Program-made: the position numbers and the translations under genes
Shown: piece after piece, positions 16,963 to 25,770 of the stretch
Layout: each line of letters opens with the position of its first letter
How positions within the stretch are numbered: the first letter of the stretch is position 1
The notes under the pieces: generated by a model
Database searches by the model: none
What the model was told of the DNA's origin: nothing
What the model saw: only the letters and a program-made list of their open reading frames with translations
From: SGZJ01 sp949372955
Lineage (GTDB): Bacteria; Bacteroidota; Bacteroidia; Flavobacteriales; Flavobacteriaceae
Direction of reading: 5' to 3'
Assembly: GCA_949372955.1 (NCBI GenBank)
Contig: CASIAX010000025.1
Location: 1 to 52,686, forward strand
DNA length: 52,686 nucleotides

Positions 16963-17484
16963 TTATTTACCTATTACAACTTTTGGATATCTAATTACTT
17001 TTTCACCTAGTTTGTAGCCCTTTTCGATTACATCAATAATTTTCCCTTTCATATCATCAGTTGGAGACGGGATTTGAGTAACTGCTTCATGATCATCAGC
17101 ATTAAAGAGCTCTCCAGCTTTAACTTCAACGACCTTTAAGCCTTTTGATTTTAAGGTATCAAATAGTTTATTTTGAATTAATGCAACTCCTTTATAAAGT
17201 TCATCTTCTTTGTTCTTTATTATTTCTTGGTTTGCTCTATCGAAATCATCTAAAACAGGAAGCAAAGAAGTCATCAACTCCTGACTTGCAGTAGAGAATA
17301 ATTCAATTCTTTCTTTGGTAGTTCTTTTTTTATAATTTTCAAATTCAGCAAACAGCCTTAAGAACTTATCTTTTTCTTTCTGTAAATCTTCTGCCTCATT
17401 ATTTTCTATATCAATGTCTAAGATTTTTTCCTCAGATTTTGACTCTGTATTTTCTTTTTTTATCTTACTTTTTTTCTTGCTCAT
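16963..17484 (-). CDS. grpE: Nucleotide-exchange factor GrpE
   Basis: A 173-residue GrpE. A charged N-terminal segment precedes a long coiled-coil helix containing DKFLRLFAEFENYKKRTTKE. The beta-wing domain ends with EKGYKLGEKVIRYPKVVIGK, the most conserved part of the family. It releases ADP from DnaK. It is the first gene of the grpE-dnaJ unit, and a probable heat-shock promoter lies 35-73 bases upstream of its ATG. Confidence 0.96.
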   Translation of the reverse strand: MSKKKSKIKKENTESKSEEKILDIDIENNEAEDLQKEKDKFLRLFAEFENYKKRTTKERIELFSTASQELMTSLLPVLDDFDRANQEIIKNKEDELYKGVALIQNKLFDTLKSKGLKVVEVKAGELFNADDHEAVTQIPSPTDDMKGKIIDVIEKGYKLGEKVIRYPKVVIGK

Positions 17485-17518
17485 TTCAATAAATTAATAT
17501 TTGATATTTATCATATAA

Positions 17519-17557
17519 CAAAAGTACTGCCATAAATTAAATAATGTCAAAATGTCA
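17519..17557 (-). promoter_or_regulatory. Probable heat-shock promoter of grpE-dnaJ
   Basis: On the minus strand, a tandem TGACATTT TGACATTA (17557-17542) is followed by TGGCAGTACTTTTG (17532-17519). The last eight bases, TACTTTTG, match the TAnnTTTG -7 element. The same stretch also resembles a sigma54 site (TGGCA, five bases, TTG), and which reading is right cannot be settled here. The TGACA direct repeat may be a regulator site. The grpE ATG is at 17484. Confidence 0.5.
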
Positions 17558-17561
17558 TCAA

Positions 17562-18467
17562 TTATTTTAATAAATCTGCAATGGCCTGGTCGAAGTTGTC
17601 AAACTTAAATTTGAATTTAGATTTAGTTAGTTTTTCGCAGGACACATTTTGACTTTCGAAAATAATTGTATGCATCTCTCCTAATAATAAACGCATCATC
17701 CACTTTTTAAGATTCGGTAATAATAAAGGTCTATTTAAAAATTTAGCAATCTTTTTAGTAAATGTTTTATTTGTAACAGGATTTGGAGAAACACCATTAA
17801 AAACCCCACTTAAATCATACTTTAGTATATGATAAAATATATTTGAAATATCTTGAAAATGGATCCAAGATTGCCATTGATTTCCGTTACCAAAAAAAGA
17901 ACCAAAGCCATACTGAATCGGTAATATAGATTTTGACAATATTCCTCCATCTCTTGAAAGTACTAAGCCAATTCTAACTATTGCCACATCAATTTCTAAA
18001 TCTTTGAAAGAATTAACAGCAGATTCCCACTGGCAAACGACCTTACCTAAAAAAGAATCACTAATTAAACTCTCATTTTCTTTATAAACATTATCCACTG
18101 AGCTAGGATAAATCCCTATAGCACTAGCAGATATTATTTTTTTGATGTTTATTTTGTTATTAGAAATTGAATGCTTTAATAAATTCAAAGATTTAATTCT
18201 ACTATTTAGTATATCTAATTTATTAGAGTCTGACCACCTTTTAGCTATGTTCGATCCAGCTAAATTTATAATAGTATCTACATTTTTAAAACATTCTAAA
18301 TCAATAATATTCTTTTCTGGATTCCAATAATATCCATTAATTTTTGAGTTAGATTTTATTTGTGACTTTCTAGTTGTTAAATAATTAACTGCATATCCAT
18401 TAAGTAATAAATCATTGGTTAATTTCCTGCCTATCAAACCAGTAGCGCCTGTAATTAATATATTCAT
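17562..18467 (-). CDS. NAD-dependent epimerase-like protein (TIGR01777/YfcH group)
   Basis: A 301-residue extended short-chain dehydrogenase-like protein. It starts MNILITGATGLIGRKL, the Rossmann GxxGxxG motif. NLAGSNIAKRW, then ISASAIGIYPS and a GFGSFFGNGNQWQSWIHFQD segment are hallmarks of the YfcH/TIGR01777 group (SDR39U1-like), followed by the small C-terminal DUF1731-like domain. The group has no firmly established substrate. It is divergent from ilvE and stops just upstream of the grpE promoter. Confidence 0.9.
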   Translation of the reverse strand: MNILITGATGLIGRKLTNDLLLNGYAVNYLTTRKSQIKSNSKINGYYWNPEKNIIDLECFKNVDTIINLAGSNIAKRWSDSNKLDILNSRIKSLNLLKHSISNNKINIKKIISASAIGIYPSSVDNVYKENESLISDSFLGKVVCQWESAVNSFKDLEIDVAIVRIGLVLSRDGGILSKSILPIQYGFGSFFGNGNQWQSWIHFQDISNIFYHILKYDLSGVFNGVSPNPVTNKTFTKKIAKFLNRPLLLPNLKKWMMRLLLGEMHTIIFESQNVSCEKLTKSKFKFKFDNFDQAIADLLK

Positions 18468-18541
18468 TTATTGGTATGTTTAAAATCTAAAATTAATAAT
18501 TTCAATATAATAAATGTATTTTTTATAATGTTAATATTACG

Positions 18542-18549
18542 TAGATTTG
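18542..18549 (+). promoter_or_regulatory. -7 element of the ilvE promoter
   Basis: TAGATTTG followed by CAC is a TAnnTTTG match, 19 bases before the ATG at 18569. Confidence 0.55.
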
Positions 18550-18568
18550 CACTTTAAATGATACAATC

Positions 18569-19630
18569 ATGAGTGGGGTTATAAAAATAAATAAAATAAA
18601 CAAAACTAGAATAGATAATGTCGATTTTAGTACACTAACATTTGGTTCTGTTTTTACAGACCATATGCTTGAATGTGATTTTATAAACGGAGAATGGCAA
18701 AAGCCAGTTATTCGTCCTTATGGCCCATTAGCAATAGATCCATCTGCAAGTGTCTTTCATTATGGTCAAGCAATTTTTGAAGGTATGAAAGCCTACAAAG
18801 ATAATGATGGGAAGGTATGGCTATTTAGACCTGAAGACAATTGGGATAGGTTTAATAAATCTTCCGTAAGATTGGCTATTCCTGAAATACCAAAAGAATA
18901 TTTTATTAATGGTATAAAGGAAATATTAAAATTAGATATTGATTGGATAAAAAAGGAAGAGGGCTCTGCGTTATACATAAGACCATTTGTAATTGGAAAT
19001 CAACACGCTATACAAGCTGCTCCATCTAATACATATAAGTTTATGATTATCTGCTCTCCTTCGGCTCCTTATTATCCTGGTGGAGTCAAAGTAATTGTAG
19101 CTGATAAGTTTAGTAGAGCTGCAAGCGGGGGTGTAGGTTATGCAAAAGCAGCTGGAAATTATGCTGGACAATTTTACCCAACCAATTTAGCTAACGAAAA
19201 AGGATTTCAACAAATTATTTGGACTGATGCGAGTGAACATAAATATCTAGAGGAAGCAGGAACAATGAACTTGTTTTTTAGAATTAATGATACCCTAGTT
19301 ACAACTCCAACAAGTGATACAATTCTAGATGGTATTACAAGAAAGAGTATTATTCAACTATGTAAAGATTCTAATATTGACATTCAAATTAGAAAGATTA
19401 GTGTTGATGAGCTAAAAGATGCAGCAAAAAACAACTCATTAAAAGAAATATTTGGTACAGGCACAGCTGCAGTAGTTAGTAAAGTGATTGGTTTTGATCA
19501 CCTTGGTGAGTATTTTGATTTACCTGACATTGAAAATAAGTATGCTGATCAATTAAAAGAAAAGTTAATTTCTATACAGACAAATAAAGTAGTTGATTTA
19601 CACAAATGGACTGTTTGTATTGATGATTAG
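18569..19630 (+). CDS. ilvE: Branched-chain amino acid aminotransferase
   Basis: A 353-residue fold-type IV PLP enzyme. Lys193 in GYAKAAGNYA is the Schiff-base lysine. SVFHYGQAIFEGMKAY and EEAGTMNLFF are characteristic of the larger, eukaryote-like BCAT subgroup. It transfers the amino group between glutamate and the keto acids of valine, leucine and isoleucine, in the cytoplasm. It is a single gene with its own promoter; its stop overlaps that of the convergent MazG-like gene by four bases. Confidence 0.95.
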   Translation: MSGVIKINKINKTRIDNVDFSTLTFGSVFTDHMLECDFINGEWQKPVIRPYGPLAIDPSASVFHYGQAIFEGMKAYKDNDGKVWLFRPEDNWDRFNKSSVRLAIPEIPKEYFINGIKEILKLDIDWIKKEEGSALYIRPFVIGNQHAIQAAPSNTYKFMIICSPSAPYYPGGVKVIVADKFSRAASGGVGYAKAAGNYAGQFYPTNLANEKGFQQIIWTDASEHKYLEEAGTMNLFFRINDTLVTTPTSDTILDGITRKSIIQLCKDSNIDIQIRKISVDELKDAAKNNSLKEIFGTGTAAVVSKVIGFDHLGEYFDLPDIENKYADQLKEKLISIQTNKVVDLHKWTVCIDD

Positions 19631-20013
19631 GACTTTAATATTTTTAATATATTAGGTTTAAAGTAATTTGGTCCCTTTAATACTTTACCGTCTTCCCTGA
19701 ATATAGGTTGACCGTCTAATCCTAACTTACTCATATTGCTTCTTTGTATTTCATTAAATACATCATCAATTTTATCTTGTAAACCATGTTCTATAATAGT
19801 TCCACATAAAATATATAGCATATCTCCCAAAGCATCAGCTACCTCTACTAGATCTCCATTATCAGCAGCTTCTAGATATTCGGAATTTTCTTCCGCCATT
19901 AAATCAAATCTTAATTTATGTTTTTCTTTTCCTAAATCTGCAACTGGAGAATTATTATATCCGATTTTAAAGGATTCGTGAAATTTCTTTACAGAAGATG
20001 TTTTATTTTGCAT
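19627..20013 (-). CDS. MazG-like nucleoside triphosphate pyrophosphohydrolase
   Basis: A 128-residue all-alpha NTP-PPase. The metal-binding motifs EENSEYLEA and DALGDMLYI give the paired ExxE/ExxD pattern of the PRA-PH/MazG superfamily. The C-terminal SNMSKLGLDGQPIFREDGKV is typical of a subgroup widespread in Bacteroidota. It probably hydrolyses a non-canonical or damaged dNTP to the monophosphate; the substrate is not known. It is convergent with ilvE. Confidence 0.88.
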   Translation of the reverse strand: MQNKTSSVKKFHESFKIGYNNSPVADLGKEKHKLRFDLMAEENSEYLEAADNGDLVEVADALGDMLYILCGTIIEHGLQDKIDDVFNEIQRSNMSKLGLDGQPIFREDGKVLKGPNYFKPNILKILKS

Positions 20014-20044
20014 TTTTTATGGAATTTGTTAGTTAATTATTTTA

Positions 20045-20052
20045 TAGTTTTG
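20045..20052 (+). promoter_or_regulatory. -7 element ahead of the small membrane protein gene
   Basis: TAGTTTTG matches TAnnTTTG, 19 bases before the ATG at 20071. Confidence 0.5.
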
Positions 20053-20070
20053 TTTTTTTAAATCTACTAT

Positions 20071-20256
20071 ATGTTTAGCGAAGGACAAATAACTTTTGGA
20101 ATCATTTTCTTTATTGTTTTTTCAATTCTTGTAGCATTTGCCTACAAAAAAGATTCTAAATTACACAGTAAATACTACAAAGGAAGCTATAGAGTACTAA
20201 TTGCCTTTATAAGTTTTATAGGGCTTATAGCACTAATAAAATTCGCTTTTATGTAA
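20071..20256 (+). CDS. Small two-helix membrane protein
   Basis: A 61-residue protein with two hydrophobic helices (about 8-25 and 42-59) joined by a basic, Tyr-rich loop (KKDSKLHSKYYKGSY). Small proteins of this layout are conserved in Flavobacteriaceae as uncharacterised proteins. It has a good -7 element and is convergent with the M49 peptidase gene, 3 bases away. No function can be assigned. Confidence 0.8.
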   Translation: MFSEGQITFGIIFFIVFSILVAFAYKKDSKLHSKYYKGSYRVLIAFISFIGLIALIKFAFM

Positions 20257-20259
20257 TTA

Positions 20260-22281
20260 TTATTTTTCAGATTCTAAGAATCCAAAATTTTCTGAATAAT
20301 AAAGCATTTGATCCTCAAAACTTGAGTGATGCTTAACTTTAATATTAATAATTTCATTTTCACTATTAAATTCTGGAACAAGAATTGGGTTTACAAAACC
20401 AGAATATGGCGCACCAGTAAACTGCATGTTTCTTTCTATTACCTCTGAATGAATTGCTTGATCTACCTTAACTCCATAATCTTCAACTAAAGCTTCCGCA
20501 GCAGCAAAATCTCCTTCCGATTTTATTCTCTGAGTCTCTCTTAATAACTCTCCAAATATTTCTCTTAACTTTTCATAATCATTAATTTCAAAATAAGTTT
20601 TACCATCTCTGCTTAATTTTGAAATCACATTATCTTTTAAGCCTCTTTCATAAGCCCATGCACTTACCCATTGACGATTTCTCATATGAGATTCCTCTAC
20701 ATCATCCCCTAAGTTTAATCTAATTAACTGTGTCATTAGTCCATTTCTAATATATCCATCAAATGCAGCAGTTCCCAATTCCTTCCAATCATCTACTAGC
20801 CCTAATTCTTGTAATTTTGGGCTATATAGATAATATAAACCAACTAGATCTGCTCTACCCTCTTCCATTGTAGAAGCATATGTCTTTAGAGTTTCTTTAG
20901 TTTCACCAACTCCAGGGTTTAATTGCCCAGAAGCATGACCAATAACTTCATGTAAAGCAGTATGTAACTTATCAGCCTGCTTACCATGTTTTAACTCTAA
21001 CTCATATTCTAAATCATCATTTACAAACTCTTTCAATCTTCCTGAACTACCAGAATTATTGTATGCGTTAATTATATTTCCCAATGAAACAGATTTACTT
21101 CCAACAGAAGCTCTTATCCAATTTGCATTAGGAAGATTCACCCCTATTGGAGTACTAGGTGAGGCATCCCCTGCTTCTCCTGCAACATTTACAGTTTTAT
21201 ATGAAACTCCAACTACATTCTTTTTTTTATGTATCTCCATTAAGGGAGAGTTGTCTTCAAACCATTGAGCATTTTCTGAAAGTACAGCCATCTTAGCAGA
21301 CATATCAAAATCTTTAATTTGAACTATACTTTCATAAGACCCTCTGTAACCTAATGGATCATTATATACTTCGATGAAACTATTTATATAATCGATATTT
21401 CCTTCTGTTGCAGAAGTCCAAGCAACATTATAATCATCCCAAGTTTGTAAGTCTCCAGTCTTATAGTAGCTAGATAATAAAGTCAGTGCATCTGCTTGTG
21501 GTTTGTTTTCAGCAACTCCATGAGCTAACTCTAGCCATTTTATAATTTCGTCAATTGCATTACCATATAAACCGCCAGATTTGTAAACTTTTTCAACTAA
21601 GACTCCATCTTCTTTGACAAGCCTAGAATTCAATCCATGAGATAATGGCTTTAATGGATTCGGAGATTTAACCTGTGAATAAAAATCATACACGTCATTA
21701 GAAGTTACATCTGGACCATAAAAATTAACAGCTGAGAGCAATACATTATCTACCCCTTTAGATATATCAACTTTTTTTGAATCAGAATCATTAAAAATAA
21801 CATCAATAGCTTCATCACTTAAAATAGTATTTGTATCACTCAACAAGTTTGATAAAAAATCAAAATTAAATTCTGGTTTAATCTTAGCATTGGAGTAATG
21901 ATGATGAATTCCATTACTAAACCACAATCTCTTTAAATAAACTTCAAAGGATAACCATTCAGAGGAACTTTTATCTCCTGCATAGTTACGGAATACATTT
22001 TCTAGAGCAATTCTTATATCTAAATTATGTCTATAATTCTGGTCCCACATTATGTCTCTTCCAGATAAACCTGCTTGAGTTAGATAGAAAACTAGTTTTT
22101 GTTCCTTTAGAGTTAAATTCTCCCATCCTGGTATATCATACCTTAATACCTTTATATCAGAAAATTCATCTAGTGAATATTCGAAATTATCTTCAAAAGT
22201 GATTAAATCACTATCACTATTATTGCAGTTAAAAAGAATAAAACATAAAAAAAGATTACATAGAACTAATTTGATTTTCAT
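20260..22281 (-). CDS. M49-family (dipeptidyl peptidase III-like) zinc lipoprotein
   Basis: A 673-residue protein with a lipoprotein signal (Cys19 in LFNCNN). The M49 catalytic motif HEVIGH is at 444-449 and EEGRAD at 473-478, giving zinc ligands His444, His449 and Glu474 with Glu445 as base. Length and HEVIGHASG match the Bacteroidota DPP III-like subgroup. Such enzymes remove dipeptides from oligopeptides. The lipid anchor places it at the cell envelope, consistent with peptide scavenging next to the M14 and amidohydrolase genes. Confidence 0.93.
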   Translation of the reverse strand: MKIKLVLCNLFLCFILFNCNNSDSDLITFEDNFEYSLDEFSDIKVLRYDIPGWENLTLKEQKLVFYLTQAGLSGRDIMWDQNYRHNLDIRIALENVFRNYAGDKSSSEWLSFEVYLKRLWFSNGIHHHYSNAKIKPEFNFDFLSNLLSDTNTILSDEAIDVIFNDSDSKKVDISKGVDNVLLSAVNFYGPDVTSNDVYDFYSQVKSPNPLKPLSHGLNSRLVKEDGVLVEKVYKSGGLYGNAIDEIIKWLELAHGVAENKPQADALTLLSSYYKTGDLQTWDDYNVAWTSATEGNIDYINSFIEVYNDPLGYRGSYESIVQIKDFDMSAKMAVLSENAQWFEDNSPLMEIHKKKNVVGVSYKTVNVAGEAGDASPSTPIGVNLPNANWIRASVGSKSVSLGNIINAYNNSGSSGRLKEFVNDDLEYELELKHGKQADKLHTALHEVIGHASGQLNPGVGETKETLKTYASTMEEGRADLVGLYYLYSPKLQELGLVDDWKELGTAAFDGYIRNGLMTQLIRLNLGDDVEESHMRNRQWVSAWAYERGLKDNVISKLSRDGKTYFEINDYEKLREIFGELLRETQRIKSEGDFAAAEALVEDYGVKVDQAIHSEVIERNMQFTGAPYSGFVNPILVPEFNSENEIINIKVKHHSSFEDQMLYYSENFGFLESEK

Positions 22282-22371
22282 TTGAGTAGATTTTAAATTG
22301 ATGGCCTAAATTATGATTTTTTATTAATACAAAATAATTAATCTTAAAGAAATCTAATGACTTGAATTGTA

Positions 22372-22379
22372 TATATTTG
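22372..22379 (+). promoter_or_regulatory. -7 element ahead of the 47-residue ORF
   Basis: TATATTTG matches TAnnTTTG. The leader to the ATG at 22436 would be about 50 bases. Confidence 0.4.
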
Positions 22380-22435
22380 AGATAAGAATTAATTTATACA
22401 TTAACAAAAACAAAAACTCACAGCAACCACTTTAA

Positions 22436-22579
22436 ATGAAACAGTTTAACAAAATATGGTTTATATGGTTATTGTTGGTTTGTTTATGGAACTACGGTTG
22501 GCCTGAGGTTAAACCAATCTATGATGTTATTGTAGCTGTATTATTATCAATTTTAATTTACAGGCTAAATAAAAAATAA
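22436..22579 (+). CDS. 47-residue single-helix membrane protein
   Basis: ATG at 22436 to TAA at 22577-22579 encodes MKQFNKIWFIWLLLVCLWNY followed by GWPEVKPIYD, then a second hydrophobic stretch VIVAVLLSILIYRL and a basic tail. The Trp-rich helix, the periplasmic-type WPEVKP turn and the positive ends look like a genuine small membrane protein. It lies in the gap between two minus-strand genes, has an upstream -7 match, and stops one base before the convergent DUF1684 gene's stop. Function unknown. Confidence 0.65.
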   Translation: MKQFNKIWFIWLLLVCLWNYGWPEVKPIYDVIVAVLLSILIYRLNKK

Positions 22580-23185
22580 TTATTTTTTGTTATAATCTTT
22601 CACTCCAGCATTAATCTCTAATGCAATAAAGTTCTCGCTTGGGACTATGGGGCAAGAAAACTTATAATTATACACACAATAAGGGTTATATGCTTTGTTA
22701 AAATCAATAGAAATTATTGAATCTTTACTAACTTTTAAATCCATATACCGACCTCCTGAATAAGTAGTAATTCCATTAGTATTATCATAAAAAGGAAGAA
22801 AAACATCATCTATATTAGTCTGATCATTAATTAATTCCTGGTCTTTATAAACATTAAGTTCAAAGTAAGTGTTATCAAGATTAAATTTAATTTTACCAAA
22901 TTTATTGTAGGTATGCATTCTATCTGTATTGGTTTTCATATCAAATATGCTATCTTTTTGAAAGGGTATTAAAATTCCCTTAACAACATAACTAGAGTCA
23001 AAATCGAAAAATTCCAATGAGATAAAATTTTGTCTATCCTCTTTTGATAGAGGTGATTTAGTAACATCTTTGAAAGAGGAATTTAATGCTTTTTGAAATT
23101 CAGTCAAATTAGGTATATATCTTTTTTGATCTTTACATGTATGCAAAACAGTAATAATAATTACTAATACAACTAGATTTTTCAT
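22580..23185 (-). CDS. DUF1684 lipoprotein
   Basis: A 201-residue lipoprotein (Cys17 in VLHTCKDQ). The DUF1684 signatures are present: SGGRYMDL, then DFNKAYNPYCVYNYKFSCPI, then PSENFIALEINAGVKDY at the C-terminus. The family is widespread in Bacteroidota and Actinobacteria but its activity is not established. It is divergent from the M14 carboxypeptidase gene across 52 bases. Confidence 0.9.
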   Translation of the reverse strand: MKNLVVLVIIITVLHTCKDQKRYIPNLTEFQKALNSSFKDVTKSPLSKEDRQNFISLEFFDFDSSYVVKGILIPFQKDSIFDMKTNTDRMHTYNKFGKIKFNLDNTYFELNVYKDQELINDQTNIDDVFLPFYDNTNGITTYSGGRYMDLKVSKDSIISIDFNKAYNPYCVYNYKFSCPIVPSENFIALEINAGVKDYNKK

Positions 23186-23237
23186 GCCAACAATTTATAA
23201 ATAATTATATTTATATGCATTACTTAATACAATTTAT

Positions 23238-25760
23238 ATGAAAAACTTAAAGTTATTACTAGTCTTTATGCTTTTAAGCAATATAATAACTAGTCAAAAT
23301 TATTTCCTAGAGAAATATGAACCATACAATAATTCAATTTTATCTCCTGAAGAATTTTTAGGTTATGAAATAGGTTTTCAACATACAAGACATGACCAGA
23401 TTGTTAGCTATCTAACCTATCTAAGTAGTGTTTCAGATAAAGCAGATTTAATTAACTATGGTAAAACTCATGAGGGAAGAAACCTAGTTATTTTGACTAT
23501 TTCATCTAAAAATAATCTAAATAGATTAGGTGAAATTCAAAAAGAACACCTGAAAAATACTATTCCTGGAGTAACAGTTACATCAAATGAAGATTTACCA
23601 ATTATTATTAATCTCGGTTATGGAGTTCATGGTAATGAGCCCTCTAGTTCTGAAGCTGCTTTATTAACTGCCTATACACTTGTATCTTCGAAGAGTAAAA
23701 AAATTGAGAAGTTTAGACAAAATTCTGTTGTTTTTATTGATCCAACTATTAATCCAGACGGTCGAGATAGGCATACCCAATGGGCGAATCAAAACAAATC
23801 CATCAATCTTGTAGCTGATGAATATGATTCTGAACATAATGAAGCATGGCCAAAAGGAAGAACCAATCATTATTGGTTTGATTTAAACAGAGATTGGTTA
23901 TTAGCAGTTAATCCTGAAAGTCGTGGTAAATTAAAATGGTTTCATACTTGGTATCCAAATGTAGTAACTGACTTTCACGAAATGGGTACTAATAGTAATT
24001 ACTTCTTTGAACCCATGAAAACAAATGCATCTGTAAGCCCATTAATTCCTGCAGAAAATTATAATGTTCTTAGTCCAAAATTTGCTGAATATTATGTAAA
24101 AGCCTTAGATAGTATTGGTTCATTTTACTATACAAAGGAATCCTTTGATGAAACATATCCAGGTTATGGGTCGTCATATCCCGATGTTCAAGGAGGATTA
24201 GCTATATTATTTGAACAAGCCAGTTCAAGAGGACACTTACAAGAAACAAATTATGGTACAATATCCTTTGGATTTACTATTAGAAATCAATATTTATCAA
24301 GTTTAGCAACAGTTGAAGCAGCAGTTGATAATAAAAAAATGCTTAGAGATTATCAAAAAAGATTTTTTGATTCATCATTAAAAGAATTTAAAGACGAAAA
24401 GGTTAAAGCATATGAGTTTGGTGATTTATATGATCAAAATAGAACCAAAGCTTTTATTGATAAATTATTAATTCATAAAGTTAAAGTTTATAAAAGTAAA
24501 GATAAATATGTAGTCCCTGTTAATCAGAGACAGTCAAGAATGGTTAAAAATTTCTTCGAAACCTATGATAAATATGTAGATAGTGTTTTTTATGATGCAT
24601 CAGCATGGAGTATGTCAAATTTCTATAATATGAAATCTAAAAAACTCAAAAGCTTTACCGCTGAATCAGAGGTTTTATCAACCAAAGATTTAGTGAAAAA
24701 TGTAAAAGTCAATAAATCGAATTACTCTTATATATTAGATTGGGATGACTATAACTCTGTCGCAACTTTAAATTATTTACAAAAAAATAATTTAATTACA
24801 TATTCTGCATTTAAGCCGTTTTCAGTTAAAGTTAATGAAACAAAGAGTATAAAAAACTTCAACTACGGGTCTATTTTAATTCCTGTAAGTAAACAAAAAA
24901 TATCATCCGAAGAGTTATATGAAATAATTAAAACTGCGCAGGAGAAATTTAATGTACCAATCTTCAACTCTGAGTCTGGTTTTAGTATTAAAGGAATAGA
25001 TTTAGGTAGTAATAATTTCAGAATCAACAAACCTGTGAAAGTTGCGCTTGTAGTTGGAGAAGGAGTTAATTCATATGAAGCAGGAGAAGTTTGGCATCTT
25101 TTGGACACAAGAATAGGAATGCCCCTTTCAAAAATAAGATTAAACCAATTCAGTAGAGTATCATTAGATAAGTATACTACAATGATAATGGTTTCTGGGT
25201 CTTACAATCAATTAAACAAAAATGACATTGAAAAAATTAATGATTGGGTTGAAAAAGGTAATACACTAATAACTATTGCAAAAGGGTCTAGCTGGGCTAT
25301 TAATAAAAAATTAGTTAAAGAATCATTATTAGAACCTACTAAAGATTCAATTTTTTCAAGAAAAAATTATGTAAACGCAGCAGAAAATATTGGTAGAGAA
25401 AGAATCGGAGGAGCTATTTTAAGTGTTGATCTAGATTTAACCCACCCATTAGCTTTTGGTTACAGGGATTCTTCAATTCCAGTATATAAAAATAATAATG
25501 TATTTATTAACAAAACTAAGGATCACTATTCTTCAGTTGGGGTTTATTCTAAAGATCCACATATCGATGGATATATTTCAGAAAAAAATATCAAAAATAA
25601 TTTTAAAAATACTGCTTCATTAATTGTTTCAAAGTTAGGCTCTGGTAGAGTAATAATTTTTGCTGACAATCCTAATTTTAGAGGTTCTTGGTATGGAACT
25701 AATAAGTTATTTTTAAATGCTATATTTTTTGGTGATAATATTAATGTTCCAACTAACTAA
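23238..25760 (+). CDS. Secreted M14-family zinc carboxypeptidase
   Basis: An 840-residue protein with signal peptide (to about Gln20). The M14 domain occupies about 45-360 with zinc ligands His131 and Glu134 in HGNE, His247 in DFHEMG, and catalytic Glu326 in LFEQASSRG. The remaining 480 residues include a region resembling a glutamine-amidotransferase-like sandwich (about 600-740), typical of large Bacteroidota M14 proteins. It should trim C-terminal residues from peptides outside the cytoplasm. The amidohydrolase gene begins 10 bases later, so they form an operon. Confidence 0.92.
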   Translation: MKNLKLLLVFMLLSNIITSQNYFLEKYEPYNNSILSPEEFLGYEIGFQHTRHDQIVSYLTYLSSVSDKADLINYGKTHEGRNLVILTISSKNNLNRLGEIQKEHLKNTIPGVTVTSNEDLPIIINLGYGVHGNEPSSSEAALLTAYTLVSSKSKKIEKFRQNSVVFIDPTINPDGRDRHTQWANQNKSINLVADEYDSEHNEAWPKGRTNHYWFDLNRDWLLAVNPESRGKLKWFHTWYPNVVTDFHEMGTNSNYFFEPMKTNASVSPLIPAENYNVLSPKFAEYYVKALDSIGSFYYTKESFDETYPGYGSSYPDVQGGLAILFEQASSRGHLQETNYGTISFGFTIRNQYLSSLATVEAAVDNKKMLRDYQKRFFDSSLKEFKDEKVKAYEFGDLYDQNRTKAFIDKLLIHKVKVYKSKDKYVVPVNQRQSRMVKNFFETYDKYVDSVFYDASAWSMSNFYNMKSKKLKSFTAESEVLSTKDLVKNVKVNKSNYSYILDWDDYNSVATLNYLQKNNLITYSAFKPFSVKVNETKSIKNFNYGSILIPVSKQKISSEELYEIIKTAQEKFNVPIFNSESGFSIKGIDLGSNNFRINKPVKVALVVGEGVNSYEAGEVWHLLDTRIGMPLSKIRLNQFSRVSLDKYTTMIMVSGSYNQLNKNDIEKINDWVEKGNTLITIAKGSSWAINKKLVKESLLEPTKDSIFSRKNYVNAAENIGRERIGGAILSVDLDLTHPLAFGYRDSSIPVYKNNNVFINKTKDHYSSVGVYSKDPHIDGYISEKNIKNNFKNTASLIVSKLGSGRVIIFADNPNFRGSWYGTNKLFLNAIFFGDNINVPTN

Positions 25761-25770
25761 TTCAAATTAT

